The notes beneath the pieces are model-generated. The model saw nothing but the letters and a program-made list of their open reading frames with translations, was not told the origin of the DNA and did no database searches. The position numbers and the translations under genes were made by a program. This document shows, in pieces, positions 56,196 through 64,000 of a stretch of 64,000 nt of DNA; positions within the stretch are counted from its first letter, which is position 1, and each line of letters starts with the position of its first letter. The DNA lies in NCBI GenBank assembly GCA_023525715.1, contig CM042017.1, forward strand, positions 84,157,357 through 84,221,356, in the 5' to 3' direction. The stretch comes from Cichorium intybus. Lineage: Eukaryota; Streptophyta; Magnoliopsida; Asterales; Asteraceae.

Positions 56196-56253
56196 TTTCG
56201 TTGGTTTCTGATGGGGCGCGTGTGGTTCACCGGCACATCATGACACCTCGAAA
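56196..56253 (+). other. Two-tier RNA hairpin, copy 4
   Basis: Outer stem TTTCG (56196-56200) / CGAAA (56249-56253); inner stem TGATG (56209-56213) / CATCA (56236-56240); 22-nt loop gggcgcgtgtgg...accggca. The most diverged copy. Confidence 0.6.
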
Positions 56254-57338
56254 TTGTCTTAGGGTATAGTCGTGTAAACTAAAGACCCGAGAACCATGGG
56301 CAGTCACGGTACACATCACCAGAACGGAGTTGTGAGAGAGAATGACAAAATGACAAATTGAGATATCATCGGAAGAGTATCCGATAGGATCATCTGCAAT
56401 AAAGTGTATAAGTGTTAGACACTTGGATACATAGAAAGAGTGAAAATGTCATAGACATAGATATAAAAGGCTTGAATTGAAAGTTTAAAAGAGAATAAGA
56501 AACCGATAATAGTTATGATAAATCCGACTTGGTGATTACCTCGTGGAGACTTGGTAATTAGCAGGAGTAGCTGCCAGTCAGATTTTATGTTTCACTTTTG
56601 CATGTTTACTTCCTGAATAATTGGATTATTCAAATATCCACAGTCACTCATACTTTTAGGGAGTAAGTATGAAGGAAGACTGTCATGAATTGGTTTGTAG
56701 ATTGTCTTAGGAGTTAGACATAGCAATAAGATTGCTGCAACGTTCATGAGTACTTGGAAATGGAGATTTGAGCATTGGATAAACCCGCGCTCAATGGACT
56801 GCTTCATGGATTATATCACGAGCAATGTTGAGACGATAATATCTTATGGTCTTAAAGTTGACAGATATGAGTTATAATTTGCAAGGCGATTGTTCATTGA
56901 TAGTACGAAAATGCATCGGTAACTCGGTGTTATAAAACGTGTTGTTGTGAGTGATTTGTCGGGTAAAAGATATAACATATTAGTCGAAGCTTATTTGTCC
57001 CTTGACCCAGACGGGAAACAGATATCTGTTGGCCACTCGATGATTTTGAAGTTGACTGAAGCGCTGGCCAGCCAGGACTGAATTGATTCGTTCAATTAGA
57101 AGTCTAAAAGTCATAAGCAAAATCGAAAATCGGGAAACAGTGTGTCAGACAGAGATTGATCTCAATCCATGTCTCATGTCTGAAAATATCTTGTTGGACG
57201 GAGGATTATCTGATCACTTATCTATGGACAGAACTGACTAGGTCAGAGTTCGGCAACAGTTTCTAGGAAGCTACAGTTTGCTGATTAATTAGAGGTTAAA
57301 TTGGTAATTATAGTCATAGATTTATCCAAATGGGAGAC

Positions 57339-58031
57339 TGTTGGATTAGGTGTCTAAGTCATGACTAATAATTTGTATTTACCTAATTAATAGAAGCAAA
57401 GTCCATTTGGGTTGCCCTCATAGCTGGAGGTTTGGTAGAAAGTTCGGTAGAGAGAAAGGTTGGTTTATTATGGGATTAATAAATCAATAGAAATAAAAGA
57501 TATGGTTTGTTAATATATTAAAGTGATAATATATTAATTAGAAACTATATTGATTGATTAATAATTAATCAGAAATTAATTGGATTGATTTCTGTGGCAT
57601 TAATTAGATTAATCAGGAAGTCAGGGATTAAAGTCGTACAAATTCAATAGTTGAATTGCGACGCGCGGCGTGCAAATGTAAAGGTCGCGACGCGCGTACG
57701 AATAATCCGGAAAATAGCTGACGGCTAGGGTTTATTGTTTCCCTATAAATAGGGAACCCTAGACCTCATTATAAGAGCTCATTCTATTATTCTCTCTAGA
57801 ATTTTCGTGACCTTCCTCTGGCTCCCTGGGTGTGATCTCATTTGAGGCAGGACACTTGTGCTGCTTAGCTTCAAGATTAAAACTAAAGGTTAGTTTTCTG
57901 ATTTATTCTTTTAGTTAATTTTTGTTTGGCCTTTAGGAATTAGTTACATGTTCAATGTAAGAAAACATAGATCTTTTCTAGGTTGCATGTGAACTTAGGT
58001 TATTTAGTTCATGGTTGCGGAAAACCTTTCA
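57339..58031 (+). repeat. 3' LTR of the LARD-like element
   Basis: It matches 43439-44135 with more differences than the inner copia LTR pair. The CpG-rich patches have decayed to gcgacgcgcggcgtgc and gtcgcgacgcgcgtacga; the TATA box at 57744-57752 is kept. Confidence 0.9.
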
Positions 58032-58036
58032 GTAGT

Positions 58037-59147
58037 TACCATTGTAATTCTGCTCTCCCTGATTATTCGGCATATATAGTCGTCCGTTGTTGTTGCTGTG
58101 GTATTGCTCTTGACCATACACTTGATAAACCTCTTGTGGTCTTTGTTCTTGTTGACCATGCTGCTGTTGATTTGGCGGTCCTTGCTGCACGATGGCCAAT
58201 ACTGTATCAAGCTTCCTGCTAAGGGCACCAATCTCATTCTTCACCTCCTTCTTCCAGTTGTTATCGATATCTACTGTTGCCACCGATGAGGTGTTGTTTG
58301 TCTTCGTTGCTGAATGATTAAACTTGGATCCATTGCTGAGTTGCTCCAAGAACCTCCATCTCGTCTCACTATCTTGCAACATAATTGTCCCTCCAAAGGA
58401 TGCATCAATCATGCCCGGGCTTATACTGTCGACACCGTTGTAGAATATCATGACCAGCTGCCATCGTGGAAACTCGTGGTGCGGACATGAGCGTAACAGC
58501 TCCTTCAATCTCTCGAAAGCATCATGGAATGCTTCCCTAGGCTTTTGCTGAAATTCCTGCATATCTCTTCTTACTTCCATTGTCTTGCTTGGGGGATAGA
58601 ACTCCTGCAAGAACATTTTCCTCAACTGCTCCCATGTAGTGATACTGTTGGCCGGCAGCGACATGAACGAGTACTTAGCCTTGTTCTTTAATGTGAATGG
58701 AAACAACTTAAGCCTAACGATATTCCTATCAGCATTTCTAGGTATGTTCACGTTGGCTATAGCTAAGAACTCGTGAAGATGATTATAAGGATTATCATGC
58801 TTATGACCCCTAAATTTAGGCAACACACCTAACAACTCTGGCCTAATCTCTACCTGACAATCTACATTTTCAGGAAAAAATATAGGCGATGACTCATCGT
58901 ACTCCCGTGGCTGGAAGTCCGATGCAACCGACTGCCCACTCGGTTGTGCAAAATAAAGCGGAGGAACGAAATTACCGTTATTGTAGAGCTGATACCGTTG
59001 TCCTCGCCACTGATTGCTATGTTGTTGCTGTCGTGGAGTTCCTCGACCTTTGTTCCACTGTTTGTTATTGCAATAAACCGGGCCAGCATAACACATGTAT
59101 TGACCCGGGTACATGTAATCGCCCATTGTGAGGACGTACACATACAA
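58037..59147 (-). pseudogene. Athila-type gag, N-terminal part, split by the LARD-like element
   Basis: An open frame of about 370 residues from 59147 (a second Met, MGDYMYPGQYM, is the likelier start at 59126). An Asn/Gln-rich N-terminus is followed by the retrotransposon gag capsid domain at about residues 95-260: LPKFRGHKHDNPYNHLHEFL, LKLFPFTLKNKAKYSFMSLP, TTWEQLRKMFLQEFYPP and FHDAFERLKELLRSCPHHEF. A short coiled coil and a Gln-rich tail (QQGPPNQQQHGQQEQRPQE) follow. The frame is cut at 58036 and continues at 43438. It would assemble particles, but no protease follows in this element. Confidence 0.88.
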
Positions 59148-59230
59148 AAAATTAAAAACTAAAAATCAAACATCAAAAGAAAAGAAAAAGAAACAAATAT
59201 ACCACTGATCGTCTATCCTAAGCGCACAAC

Positions 59231-59248
59231 TCCTCGGCAACGGCGCCA
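59231..59248 (-). other. Primer-binding site (tRNA-Asp type)
   Basis: The minus strand reads TGGCGCCGTTGCCGAGGA, complementary over 17 of 18 bases to the 3' end of plant tRNA-Asp, the primer of Athila-type elements. It is five bases from the LTR. Confidence 0.9.
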
Positions 59249-59253
59249 AAATT

Positions 59254-59590
59254 TGACATCACAGCGGTCGTCATGCGGTGAAAAATAAGAAAATAAACCT
59301 CACTCTCACTTAGCACAGTGGAAGTCAGGGTCGATCCACAGGAGTTACGTGGTCGAGACAGGTGACAGATTACCAACTGCAGTGTCACGCTATAGTCAGA
59401 GGACCTAGTTCCTAACTTTTGACAACTAATCCCAATAAAACTTTTCCTAACTTTTAGTCCTTGTTTTCATTATTTCTTTCCAAACAAGTGCTGGCACGAA
59501 AACTGAGAATACCCTGATGTATATGATATAATTTCACTAAGAATAGGGCTCAACAACGACTAAAATATGTGATATTACTAGGTGTTGTCA
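59254..59590 (-). repeat. 5' LTR of the Athila-type element, internally deleted
   Basis: Its outer parts match 38430-39395, but about 630 bp are missing between aataaaactttt and cctaacttttagtcc (near 59440-59455). The deletion removes the TATA box and CpG-rich patches, so this 5' LTR probably cannot start transcription. The TSD GGTAT follows. Confidence 0.88.
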
Positions 59591-59595
59591 GGTAT

Positions 59596-59885
59596 AAACT
59601 CGGTGCGTCGTTGGTAGTTAATATTTTTGTATTTTTAAAGTTTTGTAATTTTTGTTTTGTTTTTAATTAATTTTTTGAAAAAATAAAGACAAAATATTTT
59701 TGGATTTTTAAATTTTCTTAAAGTAAAGACATAATCGAAAATATTTTTGGATTTTTAAAGTTTTGTAATTTTTGTTTTGTTTTTAATTCTCCCCCTAAAT
59801 TTGTGCATGGAAGAGAATTGTGAAAGTAAAAACCATGAACAAATTTAACTAAACAAAAATAGAGTAAAATATTTACAAAACTGAT
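59596..59885 (-). other. Start of the 3' non-coding region of family B copy 2
   Basis: It matches 2464-2700 of copy 1 and contains a partial duplication (atatttttggatttttaaa and ttttgtaatttttgttttg occur twice). It continues at 38424 once the Athila-type insertion is removed. Confidence 0.75.
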
Positions 59886-60597
59886 TTAACAGTCATCGAA
59901 GCGTATCATTTTTAAAAGATCAACAAGCATATCAAACCGAGGTTTTGCAAATGGTTTTGTGAACAAATCTGACACATTGTTATCTGTGTGAATTGGTTCC
60001 AAATGAATTAATTTTCGCTCGTAGCAATCTCAAATAAAATGTATTTTGATGTCGATATGCTTGGTGTTAGAATGCTGAACAAGGTTTTTGACAATTTGGA
60101 TAGCTGTATCGTTATCACAAAATATAGGAGTATCAACAACGTTCATACCAAAGTCAAGTAGTTGATGCTGCATCTAAATGACTTGAGAACAACAGGCCGA
60201 GGCAGCAACATACTCAGCTTCAGCTGTAGAGGTTGACACGGTCTGCTGCTTCTTGCATTGCCAGGAAATCAGTCGGTCTCCTAAGAATTGACATCCAGCA
60301 CTAGTGGACTTTCTGTCAATGTCGCATCCCCCCATAATTGGTATCTGAAAAAGCATAAAGATCAAATTCATGGTTCTTTGGATACCAGAGACCTAACTTA
60401 GGTCTCCCCTTGAGGTATCTAAAGATCAGTTCGACAACAGTTAAATGAGAGAATTTAGGATTAGCCTGATGTTGAGCAGACTGGCAGACTGCAAAAACGA
60501 TATCCGGTCTGCTAGCCGTCAGATACATTAGAGATCCAATCATAGAACGGTAATATGTTTGATCAATAGATTGGCCATCTAGGTCTGAAGTCAGCAA
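59886..60597 (-). pseudogene. RNase H of family B copy 2
   Basis: 60597-60316 reads SIDQTYYRSMIGSLMYLTAS, RPDIVFAVCQSAQHQANP, RYLKGRPKLGLWYP and AFSDTNYGG. It continues after a 1-nt frameshift in a G-run with RKSTSAGCQFLGDRLISW and TVSTSTAEAEYVAAS (to 60174), and then with FCDNDTAIQIVKNLVQHSN, TKHIDIKIHFI, an in-frame TGA, and VSDLFTKPFAKPRFDML to the stop at 59886. These are the usual copia RNase H blocks (acidic residues in SDTN, AEAEY and DN). RNase H removes the RNA template; this copy is broken. Confidence 0.88.
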
Positions 60598-61853
60598 GGG
60601 TCACTCGCCATTGGAGTGTTAGCAACTTTAGCATCCTTGAGGTTGGACTTTACAAGAATATCCTCCACATACTTTCCTTGATGAAGCAGAATACCCGTTG
60701 AACTTTTCTTTACTTGTAACCCAAGGAACGTCGTCATTTCACCCAGCAAACTCATCTCGAATCGCTTCTTCATCACTTGCTCAAAATCTTTGCACAAGGC
60801 CTCACTCGTTGAACCAAAGATAATATCATCCACATAGATTTGGACAACAATCTGGTCGGAGTTCTGGCGCTTGATGAATAGCATCTGGTCAATGGTGCCT
60901 CGAGTGTAACCATGTTCCAACATATGATCCGTCAATGTTGCATACCAGGCACGGGGAGCTTGATGAAGACCATAGAGAGCCTTATCCAGCTTGTAGACGT
61001 GATTCGGAGACTTGGAGTTGACGAAATTAGGACGATCAACATAAATCTCTTCTTTCACCTCACCATACAAGAAAGCCGTCTTAACGTCCATTTGGTATAC
61101 AGTAAAGTTCATGTAGGAGGCATAGGCGAGGAAAATTCGAATCGCTTCTAATCGTGCAACCGGGGCATACACTTCGGTATAATCAAGACCTTCAATCTGA
61201 CGAAAACCGCGTACAACCAGGCGTGCCTTGTTTCGCACAATGACTCCTGAATCATCTTGCTTGTTTCGAAAAACCCATCTCGTGTCAAGAGACTTTTTGC
61301 CTTCGGGTAATTCCACCAACTGCCAAACATTCAGCTTCTCGAAGTGGTTGAGTTCTTCATGCATTACGTCCACCATGCTTGGTTCATTAAGTGCCATCTC
61401 CACAGTCTTTGGCTCAATTTCTGAGATAAAGCATGAGTAGAGGCACTCGTTGACATGACCGCTTTGACTTCTGGTTTGAACCCCATCGTCAAGAGAGCCA
61501 ATGACATTTTCAATCGGGTGATCGCGTTGAACTTTTGAAGAAATAGCATGCTCGAGCGAAGCAGAAGAAACTGGAAGGTTTGTTATGTTCTCAATTCTGC
61601 CTGAGCCTGAAGTACCTCTATTGGAGTCTCTGAAATCGTAGGAGGTACTGGCTACACACTCATCGGGAATTCTCTCTGGAAAGAGGGAGTCCATGAGTGT
61701 GGAGTTGAAAATATCAGCAGGTTTAGTATTGATAACGCCTTCAGGAGTGGCAGATGCTTCAGCAACTGGTGGTTCGCCCAACAATCTGGGATGAGTCAGC
61801 AGGAGCCTCAGTGGAAACAGGAGATGCGCCATCGTTAAGAATAGGATCTTCAA
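60591..61853 (-). pseudogene. Reverse transcriptase of family B copy 2 (copia RVT_2 type)
   Basis: A 420-residue open frame. After an acidic/Ser-rich linker come the copia RT blocks LNHFEKLNVWQLVELPEGKK, TRWVFRNKQDDSG, KARLVVRGFRQIEGLDY, YQMDVKTAFLYGEVKEEIY, YKLDKALYGLHQAPRAWY and the catalytic QIYVDDIIFGST, then MTTFLGLQVKKSSTGILLHQ and YVEDILVKSNLKDAK. All core motifs are present. Frame changes lie at both ends: one at the integrase junction (61759-61853) and one at the RNase H junction (60591-60597). Confidence 0.92.
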
Positions 61854-62627
61854 AGATCAAGGGCGGTATGATGGGATCAGCAATGATTTCCTCATCATCA
61901 TCTCTGTTGACTCCACTTGGACCTGGCTGTGTGCCTGAGACAACATCATAAAACACATTAAAATACTTAAACAATTCGGCATATTTGAATATCCAGTCAG
62001 GACCAACTCGAGCATCCATTTGATTCTCCTCTAGCCACCGTACATCAAACGATTCCACGATCCGTTTGGTAACCTTGTTATACACCCGATAGGCAGTTTT
62101 ACCCGCATATCCAACAAAGTAACAGTCATCTGATTTAGAGTTGAACTTTGGTGTGGCTTCAAGATGAAGAATGGTGCAAGGACAATCAAAAGAACGGAAA
62201 TGTGCAACAGATGATTTATGACCATAGTGGATCTCATACGGAGTCTTCATTTGGCGCTTGTTGATGATGACCCGGTTCTGAAGATAACAAGCTGTGTTGA
62301 TTGCTTTAGCCCAAAAGAACACCAGTAATTTAGAATCGCAGAGCATGGTACGTGTAGCTTCAATTAAAGTTATGTTTCGACCCTCAGCAACACCATTCTG
62401 TTGAGGTGTACGAGCAACACTGTACTGACGCTGCACTCCTTTATCTGCACAAAATTTATCCAGTACCGTATTCTTGAATTCAGTCCCATTGTCGCACTGA
62501 ATTGCCTTCACTTTCTGATTCGTTTGATTCTCTATTAAGGTGACGAATCTCTTGACCAACTCAGTAGTTTCACTCTTTTGCTTTAAAAAGAAAACTCAAG
62601 TGAAACGTGAGGAATCATCAGTTATAA
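61759..62627 (-). pseudogene. Integrase core of family B copy 2
   Basis: The frame 62559-61759 has IQCDNGTEFKNTVLDKFCAD (second catalytic Asp) and RTPQQNGVAEGRNITLIEAT (catalytic Glu), then the C-terminal blocks FWAKAINTACYLQNRVI, TPYEIHYGHKSSVAHFRSFD and CYFVGYAGKTAYRVYN. The first Asp is in IHMDLFGPV at the end of the preceding frame. 62560-62627 is out of frame. The AEGRN motif carries Gly where Arg is usual. Confidence 0.9.
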
Positions 62628-63338
62628 CTAAACAATAAGAGCTTTTATTAATACTGAGACGTTGACTGGGCCGAAGAGATCCATGTGAATCAGTTGAAGG
62701 AACGAGTCAATGGAGTTGACCAATTTAGGCTGATGTGGCTTCCGATGATGTTTCCCTTGAGCACAGGCAACACATTTTTCAAATGTGATGATGTCTTTGA
62801 TGGGAAGCCCCCTGACAAGTTCATTTTTCGCAAGACGATTCAAATTCTCCGCGTTGGCGTGACCAAGACGTCGATGCCAAAGCATAGCACTCTGTTCAGA
62901 AGCTTTACAGAATAAGCAAGTAACGTTTTCTGGAGTGTTGTGATTCATGTCGATGATATAGGTATTGCTTTGATGTTCTGATCGGACAAGAATCCACTCC
63001 TCAGGAATGACAACACCATGTTTCAATATCAGACATTCCTTCTTCGTGAAGTGGGTTGAAAAACCTTTTTCACAGATTTGAGAAACGCTCAGCAGACTGT
63101 GCTTGAGCTCAGGTACAAAGTTCACATTCTCAAACTTCAACACACCATTCGATACAGTTCCCCTTTGAGTGATCTTTCCTTTTTCACCTCCCGCAAAGCA
63201 AACACATCCGCCATTAAAATTTTCAATGTCGTGTAATTGGGACATGTCGCCTGTCATGTGCCTCGAATAACTGCTATTAACATACCAGGGTCTGCTGATA
63301 TTCCTCCACATCTGTTCCTGTACAAGTTGCGGGATCAA
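62628..63338 (-). pseudogene. Protease and integrase zinc region with a lost active site
   Basis: The protease block reads WYVNSSYSRHMTGD. Copia proteases have D-S-G-C here, so the catalytic Asp is Asn and the next two signature positions are changed too; the enzyme should be dead. The rest follows the family: FAGGEKGKITQRGTV, FVPELKHSLLSVSQICEKGF, the zinc region WHRRLGHANAENLNRLAKNE ... CVACAQGKHHRKPH, then IHMDLFGPV. The frame ends at TAA near 62628. All three substitutions are G-to-A on the coding strand, within 15 bases. Confidence 0.9.
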
Positions 63339-63500
63339 TTAGATTTAGGGACCCAGTCCATACGGAAACTGGGTTGACCCAAACTATCGATACATTTTAC
63401 AGATTCTAAACTCATATCACGATTGTCAAATAATGGGCAATTCACAATAGATTTTGGAATGCTGCCTTTAGGAACCCATCTATAATTTCATTTAAATCTT

Positions 63501-64000
63501 TTATCCTTGGACCAGATGGGAACTGGGAACATTAGCATCAGATTTGGAATCAGAACTGTTATTTGATGTAGATTCTTGAGATGACTTTGATCTTACAAAG
63601 TTTGGTAAGGCACAGTCATTTCTTGAAACTGTCTTTTTGTTTTGAGCAGTTTGATTCTTGGCTTTCACATCATTCCAATTCTCATTCCGAGAACGTGACC
63701 TTGAGGGTTTTCTTTTAAAAGATCTCCCCCTTGGCACGTTCTGCCAAAACTGTTCATGCTGATGCGCATACAAATATCGGGGACAATTTCAGGCAATGTG
63801 ACTAGCTATTCCACAGTTAAAACAAGTTTGTATTTTAACAGGGGCTGTGGATGTTTGTCCAGGTCTAGATATATTCAATGAATTTCCACACACACACAAG
63901 CATGCATCAGAACATTTAACAGAATTTTTAAACCTAGAAGTTTGAAAGTTAACATCATCACGATTTTTGAAAGGTCTAACAATCTTAGCAGTTTTAACAG
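63501..64000 (-). pseudogene. Gag C-terminal region of family B copy 2, cut by the window
   Basis: A zinc knuckle CFNCGIASHIA-stop-NC lies at about 63785-63830, with a TGA inside the finger. A basic/Ser-rich tail follows (RGRSFKRKPSRSRSRNENW, KSSQESTSNNSSDSKSD), then a linker to the protease with RWVPKGSIPKSIV. The remaining gag lies beyond 64000. Confidence 0.82.

Larger units (their letters stand above)
52537..57338 (+). other. Non-coding 3' interior of the LARD-like element
   Basis: No long ORF. It holds a relic protease-like block (53430-53681), two covarying hairpins and at least three pairs of diverged direct repeats. It ends with the purine tract aaatgggagac at 57328-57338. A 71-codon frame at 52883-53098 (EVRCLMLLIINPEFRRDLEF) may be a gag relic, but I cannot confirm this. 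Confidence 0.6.
43439..58031 (+). mobile_element. LARD-like non-autonomous LTR retrotransposon
   Basis: The LTRs 43439-44135 and 57339-58031 (TG...CA, ~695 bp) are flanked by the exact TSD GTAGT (43434-43438 and 58032-58036). A plus-strand PBS (44137-44148) and purine tract aaatgggagac (57328-57338) define the orientation. After removing the nested copia element (45280-52531) the ~5.9-kb interior has no long ORF, only a possible protease relic (53430-53681), structured hairpins and diverged tandem repeats. Large retrotransposon derivatives in cereals are known to have conserved, structured non-coding interiors, so this fits that class. Confidence 0.88.
38430..59590 (-). mobile_element. Athila-type Ty3/gypsy element without pol
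   Basis: The LTRs 38430-39395 and 59254-59590 start tgacatc and end gttgtca, with exact TSD GGTAT (38425-38429 and 59591-59595). The PBS matches tRNA-Asp, as in Athila/Tat elements. After removing the LARD-like insertion at 43439-58031 the minus-strand order is gag (59147 to about 42849), a short ORF region (42830-42357), and an Athila ORF1-like gene (41607-40340). No protease, RT, RNase H or integrase is present, so this is a non-autonomous derivative of about 6.5 kb. Confidence 0.9.
36623..64000 (-). mobile_element. Ty1/copia element, family B copy 2, nested and cut by the window
   Basis: The 3' LTR (36623-37061) lies in the Helitron gene. On the minus strand the sequence reads gag (from 64000), protease, integrase, RT and RNase H (to 59886), then a 3' non-coding region that continues, after removal of the Athila-type insertion 38430-59590, into 38424-37062. 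The GGTAT duplication (38425-38429 and 59591-59595) proves that the two parts are one element. The 5' LTR is beyond the window. Coding parts are full length but carry frameshifts and stops. Confidence 0.9.

Overview
This is a repeat-dominated stretch of a flowering-plant nuclear genome, almost certainly a eudicot. Resemblance to remembered composite-family (Asteraceae) elements is inference only. The evidence is AT-rich sequence, plant Ty1/copia, chromovirus and Athila-type Ty3/gypsy elements, a MULE, a hAT MITE, a plant Helitron N-terminal region, tRNA-iMet and tRNA-Asp primer-binding sites, and GT-AG exon remnants. No intact conventional host gene was found. Nearly every coding piece belongs to a transposable element, most of them broken.

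Layout. (1) 1-7.7 kb: a degenerate MULE transposase (minus strand, 4.9-7.7 kb) is split by a solo LTR (6008-6818, TSD CAAAT). Its other end meets the LTR (4009-4936) of a copia element that runs off the window and carries a truncated copia of 'family B' (709-about 3470). (2) 8.4-10.3, 22.3-22.7 and 30.5-34.7 kb: remnants of intron-containing sequence with repeated exons, broken by a hAT MITE (9072-9646, 8-bp TSD), a chromovirus (10332-22325, TSD ACTAG, 2.84-kb LTRs) and a copia element (22668-30535, TSD GACAG). (3) 34.7-36.6 kb: a Helitron replication-protein N-terminus. (4) 36.6-64 kb: a nest. Helitron contains copia family B (36623 to beyond the window), which contains an Athila-type element (38430-59590, TSD GGTAT), which contains a LARD-like element (43439-58031, plus strand, TSD GTAGT), which contains another copia element (45280-52531, TSD CATTG). 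By eye, LTR divergence is lowest in the innermost copy.

Themes. Several elements lack integrase, RT and RNase H but keep gag and a lineage-specific extra ORF, so they probably depend on proteins supplied in trans. Non-coding parts of two families hold apparent RNA architecture. Family B has an array of hairpins every ~130-140 nt in its 3' region, with compensatory substitutions between two copies. The LARD-like element has four two-tier hairpins around a 22-nt loop, with covarying stems. LTRs of different families share a CpG-rich motif just upstream of a TATA box, and a related module precedes the Athila extra ORF. Two unrelated retrotransposons inserted one base apart in homologous positions of two paralogous exon copies.
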